NCBI GenBank assembly: GCA_964555565.1
Contig: CAZKTF010000050.1
Span: forward strand, 1-18,329
DNA from: CAZKTF01 sp964555565
GTDB taxonomy: Bacteria > Planctomycetota > JAJSAM01 > JAKLKS01
Length of the DNA stretch: 18,329 nt
Reading direction: 5' to 3'
Part shown: positions 1-7,601 of the stretch, piece after piece
Layout of the letters: each line of letters begins with the position of its first letter
Numbering within the stretch: the first letter of the stretch is position 1
Translations under genes and position numbers: made by a program
Notes under the pieces: generated by a model
Seen by the model: the letters and a program-made list of their open reading frames with translations, nothing else
Told to the model about the DNA's origin: nothing
Databases searched by the model: none

Positions 1-3000
1 TGCGCCGGTTCCTCCAGCGCCGCCAGGAGCGCGCGACGCGCGCGCCGCACCGCCGCGATGTCCGCGTGGAACCGGTCCGGGAGCCCGCCCGATCGAGGAG
101 GGGCCACGCGCCCTCCAGGTCCCCGGCGGCCGCCGCCGCCGCGCCGCGCTCCTGCCACTCCCGCCGCCAGCGCGCGATCTCGCGCAGTTTCCGCTTCGCG
201 ACCAGGGCCTCGAGCGGGGCGTCGAGGTAGGACTCCGTCCCCTCCTGCCAGGGCCTGCCCGCCTCGAACCCGGGGTCCCCCTCCCAGGCCACCCGGTGGT
301 CCACGTCGAGGAGGAGGACGCGGGGGAGGTTGAAGCGCGTCCCCACGCCGTAGGCCTCGAGCGTCTCCCCGAAGCGGCTCTCCCGGCGCGCGTGCCGGTC
401 GATCGCGACCGACCCGGGGAACGGGTTGTAGTGGAGGTGCCCCTTCACCTTCGCCTCGTCCTCGGGCTGGGAGACGGCGACCACCTGGAGCCCCGCCTCC
501 GCGTAGGCCTTGAGGAGGTGCGCGAGCCAGCGGTGCACCTGCACGAGGTCGTTCTGCCTGACGCTCCAGAAGACGAGGAGCGTCGGCACCGGGCCCCGCT
601 CCTCCCAGGAGGCACGGGGGTCCTGGATCCACGACGCCCTGGCGGGCCAGGGGGGGACCTGCCCCATCCAGGAGCCGTTCACGGCCTTGCCCGAGGAGCG
701 GATCCGCTCCATCCGGACCTCCCGCTCGATCCGGCCGGCGGGGTCGCGCGGCTCCCGCGCGAGGAAGCGCACGTTGCGGAAGCGCGACTCCCCCGCCCCG
801 GTGAGGAGCCCGAAGGACCCGCGCAGCACGTCCAGGCCCGGGTACTCCTGCGTCACCACGAGCTCGCCGTCGTACCAGACGTCCGCGAGCGTCCCGGAGA
901 CGTCCAGCCGGAGCGCGTGCCACCCCCCGGAGGCCGACCCCACGGGGTTGTGGCGCCAGACCCGGTAGGAGCCCGCGTCGTAGAACGAGGTGAGGTCCAC
1001 GAAGGCGCTCGTCGCCTCCCCCTCGGCGGCGGTCCCCGCCGGCGGGGAGGGGAAGAAGACGAGCGCGTGGTAGGCCTGGTCCCCCTTCTTCCCGAAGACG
1101 AGCCCCGCGAAGGCCCCCTTCCCGCCCTCGACGGAGACCTCCGCCTCGAGCGAGAAGTCCCCCGAGGTCACCCGGTCGAGCGCCATGGACTGGTAGTCGA
1201 AGGCCCCCTTCCTCCACTCCCCGAGCCGGGCCTGGATCTCCGGTCCCTCGGCGGCGAAGACCCCGCCGCCGGAGGCCCAGCCGGAGAGGTCCTTCTCGTC
1301 GTAGGCCAGGGACCAGATGGCCGGGGAGCGCCCGGTCCGGCGGACCGCGGCCTCGTACCTCTCGAACATCCCGGCGATCCGGAACTCGCCCCCGAACCGC
1401 CACGCGGAGTCCATCACCATCTCCCACAGCCCCTCGGCCTCGTACCGCCCGACGACCGCCCGGGCCGCGGCGGCGATCTCCTCGTGGAGGCGGAGGATCG
1501 TGCGGTGCGTGGGGTCCAGCGCGGCGAGCCGCCGATCGACCTCGCGCACGCGGACGTCGTCGGGCGGGTCCGCGGACTCCAGCAGCCGGAGGGCCTGGCG
1601 CAGGAGCTTCGCCGCCCGGTCCGGGTTGCGTCCGCGCCCGGCGAGGTGGTCGGCGAACTCCGCGAGGAGGTCGGGGTCGTCGGGGGTCGCCAGCAGCCCC
1701 TTCTCGAAGTGCTCCGTCGCGACGTCGAACTCCTTCCGCGCGACGGCGTGGCGCGCCCAGGGCCCGTAGGGCGGGTGCTCCTCGGCGCTGCCGGCCTGGA
1801 CGTCCCGCAGCCGGAGGATCCACTCGCGCCAGACCTCGTCCAGCTCCTCCACCGTGCGCGCGAGGCGCAGCGGGGGGGCCTTCGGGTCCTGCGCCGGGCC
1901 CGGGGTCGGCTTCGAGGGGTGCGCGAGGACCACCTTCTCGAAGTTCTCGACCGCGCCCTTCCCGCTGCGTCCCCCCGAGGAGTCGATGAACTCCTGGAAG
2001 GCGGCCCGGTACAGGAAGCGCCCGTCCGCGGGGTCCTGGTAGTTGTAGAGGAAGTAGACGACCCCCCAGGTCGGGGCGTACCAGGCGGGCCCCCAGGGGT
2101 ACTCGTTCTCGAGGAGGATCCGGAAGGTCGGGGACCTCGCGGGGTCGCCCGCCTCGGGCTTCTTCGGGTCGATCCCCTCGGCGGCGCTCTCCATCCAGCC
2201 CCTCCGCATCCGGTCGGCCAGCGGGAAGAGCCGGTGGTTCGCCGGGAGGTTCATGAGGACCGTCCCGTTCGCCTGGATCCGGCAGCCCTCGAAGAAGGAC
2301 GCGAGGCCCTCGTTGAGCCAGCCCGTGGCCGTCGTCGCGAGGGAGACGAACTGGTGCGCCGCCTCGTGGAACAGGGTCCCCACGGTCTCCCCGAACCCGC
2401 CGGGGCCGACGTAGGTCTCCACGGAGTCCCCCGTGAAGTGCCCCCCGGACCAGGAGATCGGGGGCCCCTTCCCCTGCGCGAGGTACTCCTCCCGGGTGCG
2501 GAAGATGTGCAGGCGGATGCGCGGGACCGACCTCTTCCCGTCGTCCCCGTACCGGAAGAACCGGCGGTAGAAGGCGTTCATCTGCTCCATGGCCTCGGCG
2601 GCGCGGACCAGGACCTCGTAGCCCGCGTCGGTGCACGTGAGGTAGTGCTCGCGCTTGAGTTCCGCGCGCGTCTCCCAGGTCGCGTGCTTCGCGTCCTGCC
2701 CGCGGATCCAGTCCGCGGAGACGTCGGCCAGGAGGTCCTTCGCCCTGGCGGTCTCGGCGAGGCTCGGGTCCGGCGCCGCCGAGATCCTCTCGATGGCGGC
2801 GCGGCTCTCCTCCCGCTCCGGTGCGAGGGCGAGGACTTCCCGGTGGATCCGGATCGCCGCGTGGGGGCGCTTCTCCTTCTCGCAGGCCTCGGCCAGCGGG
2901 AGGAGCCGCCTCGTGAACCGCGCGGACAGGTCGAGGAGGTCGCGGGCGACCGGGTCCGCCGCCTCGAGCCGGAGGCGGATCGCGGCCACCTCCGCGGACG

Positions 3001-3298
3001 GCGCCCGCGACGCGACCGCCACGCGCAGCCGCCGGTGGAGCGAGTAGACGAGCTCGCCGCGGTCCTTCGCGGCCTCCGCCCAGCGCGCGCGGAGGTCCCA
3101 GGCCGCCGGGGACCCCGCGTCGCGCTCCAGCGCCCGGTCGATCCGCGCGCGCGCCGCGGCGAGGTCCCCCGCGGCCAGCAGCCGGTCCGCCTCGACGAGC
3201 GCGGGGACGGGGTCCGCGGGGGCGGCGCGGAGCGGGGGCGGGGCGAGGAGGAGCGGGGCGGCGAGGGCTAGCCCGCGGAGGAACGTGCCGCGCCTCAT
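1..3298 (-). CDS. Secreted multidomain protein: HExxH zinc peptidase-like, laminin-G-like and Cys-less thioredoxin-like domains (3' end outside window)
   Basis: The minus strand is open from an ATG at 3298 to the left edge, about 1,099 codons with GC-rich third positions. An N-terminal signal-like segment (MRRGTFLRG followed by an Ala/Leu-rich stretch) suggests export. Residues ~30-190 look like TPR-type helices. Residues ~210-490 form a gluzincin-like peptidase: HEAAH at 311-315 with a downstream WLNEG whose E330 suits the third zinc ligand. A TPR-like stretch follows at ~510-570. Residues ~660-860 resemble a DUF1080/laminin-G-like beta-sandwich. Residues ~905-1020 resemble a TlpA/AhpC thioredoxin fold, but after VFW comes SVRQND where CxxC is expected, so it is probably redox-inactive. 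The start overlaps the stop of the upstream gene as ATGA, implying translational coupling. A one-base frame slip is likely near 84-90. The substrate is unknown; extracellular or periplasmic peptidase or binding activity is inference. Confidence 0.8.
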   Translation of the reverse strand, partial: MRRGTFLRGLALAAPLLLAPPPLRAAPADPVPALVEADRLLAAGDLAAARARIDRALERDAGSPAAWDLRARWAEAAKDRGELVYSLHRRLRVAVASRAPSAEVAAIRLRLEAADPVARDLLDLSARFTRRLLPLAEACEKEKRPHAAIRIHREVLALAPEREESRAAIERISAAPDPSLAETARAKDLLADVSADWIRGQDAKHATWETRAELKREHYLTCTDAGYEVLVRAAEAMEQMNAFYRRFFRYGDDGKRSVPRIRLHIFRTREEYLAQGKGPPISWSGGHFTGDSVETYVGPGGFGETVGTLFHEAAHQFVSLATTATGWLNEGLASFFEGCRIQANGTVLMNLPANHRLFPLADRMRRGWMESAAEGIDPKKPEAGDPARSPTFRILLENEYPWGPAWYAPTWGVVYFLYNYQDPADGRFLYRAAFQEFIDSSGGRSGKGAVENFEKVVLAHPSKPTPGPAQDPKAPPLRLARTVEELDEVWREWILRLRDVQAGSAEEHPPYGPWARHAVARKEFDVATEHFEKGLLATPDDPDLLAEFADHLAGRGRNPDRAAKLLRQALRLLESADPPDDVRVREVDRRLAALDPTHRTILRLHEEIAAAARAVVGRYEAEGLWEMVMDSAWRFGGEFRIAGMFERYEAAVRRTGRSPAIWSLAYDEKDLSGWASGGGVFAAEGPEIQARLGEWRKGAFDYQSMALDRVTSGDFSLEAEVSVEGGKGAFAGLVFGKKGDQAYHALVFFPSPPAGTAAEGEATSAFVDLTSFYDAGSYRVWRHNPVGSASGGWHALRLDVSGTLADVWYDGELVVTQEYPGLDVLRGSFGLLTGAGESRFRNVRFLAREPRDPAGRIEREVRMERIRSSGKAVNGSWMGQVPPWPARASWIQDPRASWEERGPVPTLLVFWSVRQNDLVQVHRWLAHLLKAYAEAGLQVVAVSQPEDEAKVKGHLHYNPFPGSVAIDRHARRESRFGETLEAYGVGTRFNLPRVLLLDVDHRVAWEGDPGFEAGRPWQEGTESYLDAPLEALVAKRKLREIARWRREWQERGAAAAAAGDLEGAWPLLDRAGSRTGSTRTSRRCGARVARSWRRWRNRR

Positions 3299-4350
3299 CG
3301 CTCGAGGGGGCCGGCGAGCTCGAGGGCCCGCTCGTTCACCTTGAGGATCTTCACCCGCACGCCGTTCTTCGCGGGGTCGTCCTCGCCGTCCACGACCACC
3401 TTCTCCAGGATCTCCTTCGGTTCCTTGATCCCGTGGAACCAGAAGCGATCGACGAGCGCGAAGTCCCTCTTCTTCGGGTCCTCCGCCGGGGGCGCCGAGA
3501 AGGTCACCTTCTCCGAGTAGACATCGCACTTGAAGAACTGCCCCTTCCCGAACCGGCCGGGGGCCGGCTGGCGGAACTCGAGGGCCGTCGAGGTGACCTT
3601 GTTCCCGTCGAAGATGAGGCTCTCGCGCCAGTCGCTCATGGAGGTGAGGGCGCCCCCCAGGCGGCTCAGCCGCACGACCACCTGTTCGGCCCCGGCCACG
3701 ATCAGGCCGCCCCGGAGGCCGACACGGGAGCCGTGGGGCTGGCACTTGAAGTGGGGGTTCTCGATGCAGCCCCGGACCTCCACCCGGACCGTGTTGGTCT
3801 TGCCCTCCAGGTCCACCGCCCTCACGCTCACGGGGTCGTCGGCGCACACGCTGGAGAGCTCCACGCTCCCCCCGGACATGGTCAGGTCGAGCCGCGCCCC
3901 CCCCACGAAGTCCATCAGCTCGAGGAGGAGGTACCCGTCGATGGGCTTCCCCGAGGGGGAGACGATGCCGCCCCCCCCGCGGAAGATCGTCTGGGACGCC
4001 TTGATGGTGTCGAAGGTCGCCGCGGGCTCCACGGTGACGTTCTCGAGGATCACCTCGCGGCCCTGGACCCCGGTCAGCTGGAGGGCCCCGGCGACCTCGA
4101 TGACCGCGCCCGGCCCCTTCGCCTTGATGTGCACGTCCCGGAGGCAGGTGACCGTGACCCCCTTGGGGATGCGCTTGCGCCCCTCGACGAAGTAGACGGT
4201 CTTCTCCTCCTTGAGGATCGCCGTCCTCTCGACGGGGAAGGGGACCTCGTCCTCGGCAGCGGCGGCGGGGAGGGCCGGGGCGGTCGGCGGGACCGCCGCC
4301 AGGGCGACGAACGCGATCGCGGCGACCCCCGCGAGTCCCCCTCGACCCAT
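3295..4350 (-). CDS. Secreted beta-rich protein of unknown function, coupled to the metallopeptidase-like gene
   Basis: This encodes 351 residues starting MGRGGLAGVA. The ATG at 4350 was chosen because a purine-rich Shine-Dalgarno (GAGGGAGGGGACC then ATG) sits just upstream and an Ala-rich signal peptide follows at about residues 1-30. Longer in-frame starts up to 4650 would add an unrelated Arg/Pro-rich extension. The mature part is a series of short beta-type segments such as VTVTCLRDVHIKA and VILENVTVEPAATF with regular hydrophobic spacing. That pattern fits a right-handed beta-helix (pectate-lyase-like) or other stacked-beta protein, but I recognise no family and see no catalytic motif. 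Its TGA overlaps the ATG of the large peptidase-like gene (ATGA), so the two are probably one transcript and may act on the same envelope or extracellular target. Function is not assigned. Confidence 0.8.
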   Translation of the reverse strand: MGRGGLAGVAAIAFVALAAVPPTAPALPAAAAEDEVPFPVERTAILKEEKTVYFVEGRKRIPKGVTVTCLRDVHIKAKGPGAVIEVAGALQLTGVQGREVILENVTVEPAATFDTIKASQTIFRGGGGIVSPSGKPIDGYLLLELMDFVGGARLDLTMSGGSVELSSVCADDPVSVRAVDLEGKTNTVRVEVRGCIENPHFKCQPHGSRVGLRGGLIVAGAEQVVVRLSRLGGALTSMSDWRESLIFDGNKVTSTALEFRQPAPGRFGKGQFFKCDVYSEKVTFSAPPAEDPKKRDFALVDRFWFHGIKEPKEILEKVVVDGEDDPAKNGVRVKILKVNERALELAGPLER

Positions 4351-4727
4351 GGTCCCCTCCCTCTCGAGGCGGTGCTCCTCCCCCGGAGCCATTGTAGCCG
4401 TGACGGCCGCGGGGGGGTGCCCGGCTTCTCCTTGGACGCCGGGGGGCGTCGGGTTTCTCCCCCCTAGTCGTGCTCGGGGTTCGCCCCCCGGGCGGGCCGG
4501 CAGGGTGAGGCTGGGCGAGCCGTCCTTTGAGAACGCCGAGCACGCGAGGGCGTGGATCACCGCGGAACTCGAGCGTCGCCTCCCGCAGCGATGGCGGCTG
4601 GTTCGCCCGGGCGGGGGGGGGCTCCGGTGGCGCATCGAGAGCCAGGCCACATCCTCCGGGTTCCAGCCCTACGAGGACTGCCAGATCCACTTGCCGGCCA
4701 GAAGGTCGAACCCACGCCGGAGGGCGC
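4351..4727. other. 377-base gap between two minus-strand genes
   Basis: The left part (4351 to about 4500) is the leader and likely promoter region of the 3295-4350 gene. The right part carries a plus-strand coding-like stretch (4505-4765) described separately. It contains a run of nine G at 4613-4621. No hairpin with a U tract was seen. Confidence 0.5.
4391..4396 (-). promoter_or_regulatory. Candidate -10 element for the two-gene minus-strand operon
   Basis: On the minus strand the hexamer reads TACAAT, a five-of-six match to TATAAT, about 40 bases upstream of the ATG at 4350 and in an otherwise GC-rich stretch. No convincing -35 hexamer lies at the usual spacing, so this is a position-based suggestion. 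Confidence 0.3.
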
Positions 4728-4765
4728 CTACCTCACGAGGCGGGCCTCGATGCAGGCATTGCTGA
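4505..4765 (+). CDS. Possible small protein or gene fragment, unknown
   Basis: An 86-residue plus-strand reading from a GTG begins VRLGEPSFENAEHARAWITA. The first ~65 residues have a natural amino-acid mix and GC-rich third positions. The last ~20 residues become Arg/Pro-rich, as expected once the frame runs into the 3' end of the opposing gene (stop at 4728-4730). No clear Shine-Dalgarno is present. It could be a short real gene, or the 5' remnant of a longer gene truncated near 4700. The G9 run at 4613-4621 is a likely site of indels. No family is recognised. Confidence 0.33.
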   Translation: MRLGEPSFENAEHARAWITAELERRLPQRWRLVRPGGGGLRWRIESQATSSGFQPYEDCQIHLPARRSNPRRRAPTSRGGPRCRHC

Positions 4766-6260
4766 AGTCCAGGGTCTTCTTCCCTGGAGGCTGTCCGAAT
4801 GTCGGCGACTTGAGGTCCCAACCCTGATCCGTGAGCTCCATGAACAGGGGAGCCCGGGGGCCGTCCGGATCGGGGCCGAGGCGAGCCCAACCCTCGGCGG
4901 GGCTCTCGTAGCGGAGCCGCAGGTCATGGGGTCCCTCGTCCATGCGCCTCGCGTCGGGACCGAGCCACTCGCGGAACTCGGCATCGTCCTTCGGAAGCCG
5001 GCCGCGATCCTTACGGAGGCGGACGAGCCGGTAGAGTAGCCGGGTGGCCCGATGGCCCTGTCGATGGAGCAGGGCCCCGGCGATCGAGGCGGCCTCGTTG
5101 ATCTTGACCTCGGTTGCGATCTCCTCCACCTGCGAGTTCCGCGCGGGGATGGGATTGGGCCGACGGCCCGCACGGACGGCCCTCTCCGTCTCGGCGATCC
5201 GTTCCAGGGAGACCGCACCCGCATCCCCGGAGAACAGCCAATACTGCCAGGCCGTCCCCTGCAACCCGTACTTGTCCGCGTCGATCGTGCCCGAGACCAC
5301 CCTGTCCCAATGCGGTACGAAGAGCAGGAGCCTTTGCCCGCGCAGGGACTCCGCGGTGAGCAGGGGCTCCGTTGGTTCCTCCAGGAGCCACCGGTCCCCC
5401 GGGTCCTTCGGGAGTCGCCCCGCGAGGGCGAGTCGCACGAGGCCCTGGTCCCTCCTGTCGGCGATTCCCTGACCAAACCCCGCGTGCACGACGGTCATCG
5501 GCCGCGCGAACCCAGCGTTGAGTCTCTCGAGGACGTCCAGCGATGGCGTGGAGTCGTCGGACAGATAGGCTTCGAGGAGGAGGAGATTCCCCAGGTCCTG
5601 GATGCAGGTAAACTGGCCGAAAAATGACAGGCTTCCGGGATCCCCCCCGGGGGCGTCTGTGAAGCCCTCGCCCTTCGCGGGTTCTCCGAGGTTGGGTTGG
5701 ACCTGCACCCCCTCCTTCAAGAGCGCCGCGCACTTCCCCAGGACGGTGCGGTAGTAATCGAGGACCGTCCGCGGCTTCGGATCGGGTTCCGGCTGAAGGC
5801 CTTCGAGCCAACATTCGGTAAACGACCGCACGTGGCCCAGGGTGTAGTGGCCTGACCCGTTGAGTTTGTGGATCCGCTCCAGCGCTTCTTTCCAGCGACG
5901 CTGCAGCCCGACGTCCCTCTTGGGATAGTCCTTCAGGAAGTCCTCCGGGGCCGCCCCGATCCCCTCTGCTCGGTGCCGGGCCTTGGTCTCCTCGTACATC
6001 GCCCTCCCGCGGGATCGCAGAACCAGACTCCAGGTGAGGAGGCCGGCAACGACGACCGCAAAAACGGCCGCGAGCCACGCGATGCGCCGACGGAGTCCCG
6101 GCCTGGAGGGCGCAGCTCCACCCGCAGTCCCGGCGCTCTCGGCCACGGGCGGGAATCTAACAGAGAACGCGGTCGGAGTCGATCGGTGCCTGAGCTGCCT
6201 CTCCCCCTCGTCCCGTGCTCCCCTCTGGAAACTAGTTTCCACCCCTTCGGGAGGGCTCAT
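4728..6260 (-). CDS. Single-pass membrane protein with large extracytoplasmic domain, unknown function
   Basis: The frame gives up to 510 residues. A basic RRRIAW motif precedes one transmembrane helix (about residues 60-82 of the longest form), followed by a soluble helical region of more than 400 residues with no recognised domain. Conserved-looking stretches include YPKRDVGLQRRWKEALERIH and a C-terminal part ending NACIEARLVR. The start is uncertain. The ATG at 6260 overlaps the stop of the WD40 stub (ATGA), which suggests an ancestral operon. However, codons between 6260 and about 6150 have poorer third-position GC and contain a palindrome, so a GTG at 6146 (VAESAGTAG), 21 residues before the helix, is an equally plausible start. 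Neither start has a clear Shine-Dalgarno. The body of the gene is convincing; the role is unknown. Confidence 0.78.
   Translation of the reverse strand: MSPPEGVETSFQRGARDEGERQLRHRSTPTAFSVRFPPVAESAGTAGGAAPSRPGLRRRIAWLAAVFAVVVAGLLTWSLVLRSRGRAMYEETKARHRAEGIGAAPEDFLKDYPKRDVGLQRRWKEALERIHKLNGSGHYTLGHVRSFTECWLEGLQPEPDPKPRTVLDYYRTVLGKCAALLKEGVQVQPNLGEPAKGEGFTDAPGGDPGSLSFFGQFTCIQDLGNLLLLEAYLSDDSTPSLDVLERLNAGFARPMTVVHAGFGQGIADRRDQGLVRLALAGRLPKDPGDRWLLEEPTEPLLTAESLRGQRLLLFVPHWDRVVSGTIDADKYGLQGTAWQYWLFSGDAGAVSLERIAETERAVRAGRRPNPIPARNSQVEEIATEVKINEAASIAGALLHRQGHRATRLLYRLVRLRKDRGRLPKDDAEFREWLGPDARRMDEGPHDLRLRYESPAEGWARLGPDPDGPRAPLFMELTDQGWDLKSPTFGQPPGKKTLDFSNACIEARLVR
6227..6240. promoter_or_regulatory. 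Perfect 14-base palindrome, candidate operator
   Basis: GGAAACTAGTTTCC is perfectly self-complementary and AT-rich in its centre, unlike its surroundings. If the downstream gene starts at GTG 6146 the site lies about 80 bases upstream, in a normal place for a repressor site. If the gene starts at 6260 it lies inside the coding region. The role is inferred from symmetry and composition only. Confidence 0.35.
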
Positions 6261-6345
6261 GGCACGCGGAACACCGCGACCTCCCTGCCGGAGAGGTCCC
6301 AGAGACGCGCCGTCTTGTCATTCGTGGGCCGGAGGAGTAAGGAAT
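6257..6345 (-). pseudogene. C-terminal stub of a WD40-repeat protein gene
   Basis: The minus strand, ending in TGA at 6257-6259, encodes a WD40 blade end: TNDKTARLWDLSGREVAVFR followed by VP and the stop. The DKTARLWD core is the classic end of a WD40 repeat. Just upstream in the same frame the blade pattern is already weak (QLAYSLLLRP), and beyond about 6350 it is lost where the FGE-fold gene begins on the other strand. The remaining frame, open to an ATG at 6427, is only 56 residues, so the propeller is gone. The stop overlaps the ATG at 6260 as ATGA, so an intact WD40 gene probably once preceded the 4728-6260 gene. Breakpoint position is approximate. Confidence 0.6.
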
Positions 6346-6412
6346 AGGCTAACTGGCGTTCCTCGATGCCCGGTACACTTCCCTCAGGGCATCTCCGACA
6401 GCGGGGGCGGCA

Positions 6413-7291
6413 ATGGAAGGTGGTCATCGGGGCTTCCGATTGGCGGTCGTGCTAGCGGTCGGCGTGCTGGCCGGCATCGGTTGCGGACCACAGAGCGGGC
6501 CGCAGGGGGGCGGCGGTGCCGGGGGCGCCCCGCCGGCGAAGCCCATCGACGCGAAGGGCGGGAGCCTCGACGCGGCGGTGCCGGGCCCGGAGAAGTCGCT
6601 CGTCGCGGACCTCGGGAACGGGGTGACGATGGAGTTCGTCCTCGTCGGGCCGGGGACCTTCATGATGGGCACCGACGGGGGCGGCAACGAGGTGCCCCGG
6701 CACCAGGTCAACATCACCCGCCCGTTCTACCTCGGCAAGTACGAGGTGACCCAGGAGCAGTGGCAGGCGGCGATGGGAACGAACCCCAGCAAGTTCAAGG
6801 GCCCCAAGAACCCTGTCGAGCAGGTCCGCTGGGAGGACTGCCAGGGGTTCCTCGCGAGGCTGGGCGAGAAGGTCCCGGGGCCGGCCTTCCGGTTGCCCAC
6901 GGAGGCCGAGTGGGAGTACGCCTGCCGCGCCGGGTCGGAGGGCAAGTACGGTTTCGGCGGCGCCGAGGTGCTCCTCCCGGACTACGCATGGACCTCGCAG
7001 AACTCCGATGACAAGACTCACCCGGTGGGCCAGAAGAAGTCCAACGCCTGGGGCCTGTACGACATGCACGGGAATGTCTGGGAGTGGTGCGCGGACTGGT
7101 ACGAGAACGGCTACTACGCCAAGTCCCCGCCGCGGGATCCTCCGGGGCCCGCCTCGGGCTCGTCTCGCGTGCTGCGCGGCGGGTCGTGGGACGACGACCC
7201 GGACCACGCGCGCGCCGCCTACCGCCACGACGTCGCGTCGCCGCTCCACTCCTCCTTCATCGGGCTGCGTTGCGCGAGGGGTCTTCCCTAG
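6413..7291 (+). CDS. FGE-sulfatase (SUMF1) fold protein, putative lipoprotein, without the catalytic cysteines
   Basis: This encodes 292 residues. A hydrophobic N-terminal segment ends LAGIGCG, a non-canonical lipobox with Cys24, then a Gly/Pro-rich linker. Residues ~75-290 form a formylglycine-generating-enzyme fold with its typical landmarks in order: GTFMMGT, YEVTQEQWQAAMG, NPVEQVRWEDC, RLPTEAEWEYACRAG, LYDMHGNVWEWCADWY, RVLRGGSW and a final IGLRCARG. True SUMF1 enzymes carry a cysteine pair shortly after the GGS(Y/W) motif; here that segment is DDDPDHARAAYRHD with no cysteine. This is therefore probably one of the many FGE-fold proteins that do not make formylglycine, with a ligand-binding or unknown envelope role. 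The ATG at 6413 has only a weak purine-rich leader. No sulfatase gene is nearby. Confidence 0.9.
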   Translation: MEGGHRGFRLAVVLAVGVLAGIGCGPQSGPQGGGGAGGAPPAKPIDAKGGSLDAAVPGPEKSLVADLGNGVTMEFVLVGPGTFMMGTDGGGNEVPRHQVNITRPFYLGKYEVTQEQWQAAMGTNPSKFKGPKNPVEQVRWEDCQGFLARLGEKVPGPAFRLPTEAEWEYACRAGSEGKYGFGGAEVLLPDYAWTSQNSDDKTHPVGQKKSNAWGLYDMHGNVWEWCADWYENGYYAKSPPRDPPGPASGSSRVLRGGSWDDDPDHARAAYRHDVASPLHSSFIGLRCARGLP

Positions 7292-7344
7292 TCGTTGGCC
7301 TCTGGATCTCTGCCCTCCGGCCGCTGTCTCCATCGTGCCGTAGA

Positions 7345-7361
7345 CTCGCCGTGCCGGCGAG
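7345..7361 (+). terminator. Hairpin downstream of the FGE-fold gene, possible terminator without U tract
   Basis: CTCGCCG, loop TGC, CGGCGAG form a perfect 7-base-pair stem 54 bases after the stop at 7291. No T run follows, so it is not a canonical intrinsic terminator; it may act only as an mRNA 3'-end stabiliser. Confidence 0.3.
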
Positions 7362-7583
7362 GGTCAATGGACCCGACCGACCGGCCGAGGCAGGGCCGAA
7401 CAAGCGCCGCTCGTATCGCGTGCTGCGGGGCGGGAGAGCGCTGCCGGGCCACGGAGGGCAGGGGACGGCCGCGAAGTGCCCCTGCCGCGCACTGGAGTCC
7501 GTGCTTCAATCGTGCGCGATCTGGCCGCGGACAAGACGGATGTGCGGCCGGCGCCCCGTGCAGACTGCTACGAACGCCTTCCC

Positions 7584-7601
7584 CCCACCTCCGGGGGTGG
7601 G
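7584..7601. repeat. Inverted repeat, 6-base-pair stem
   Basis: CCCACC and GGTGGG flank a six-base loop within the gene-poor gap. No T run follows on either strand. In DNA this rich in C and G runs it may be chance. Confidence 0.25.

Noticed and set aside
296..3271. Long plus-strand open frame of about 990 codons
   Set aside because: It is antisense to the minus-strand gene. It is made of repetitive Val/Gly/Arg/Pro/Leu/Glu with no recognisable domain, while the minus strand has a signal peptide, HExxH motif, domain order and an ATGA-coupled start.
3433..4467. Plus-strand open frame opposite the secreted beta-rich gene
   Set aside because: Gly/Asp/Arg/Pro-rich shadow; the minus strand has a good Shine-Dalgarno and a signal peptide.
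6315..6350. TTGTCA followed by TAAGGA as a promoter for the FGE-fold gene
   Set aside because: TTGTCA is a fair -35, but the hexamer at the right spacing matches TATAAT poorly, and the same bases are explained as WD40 coding on the minus strand.
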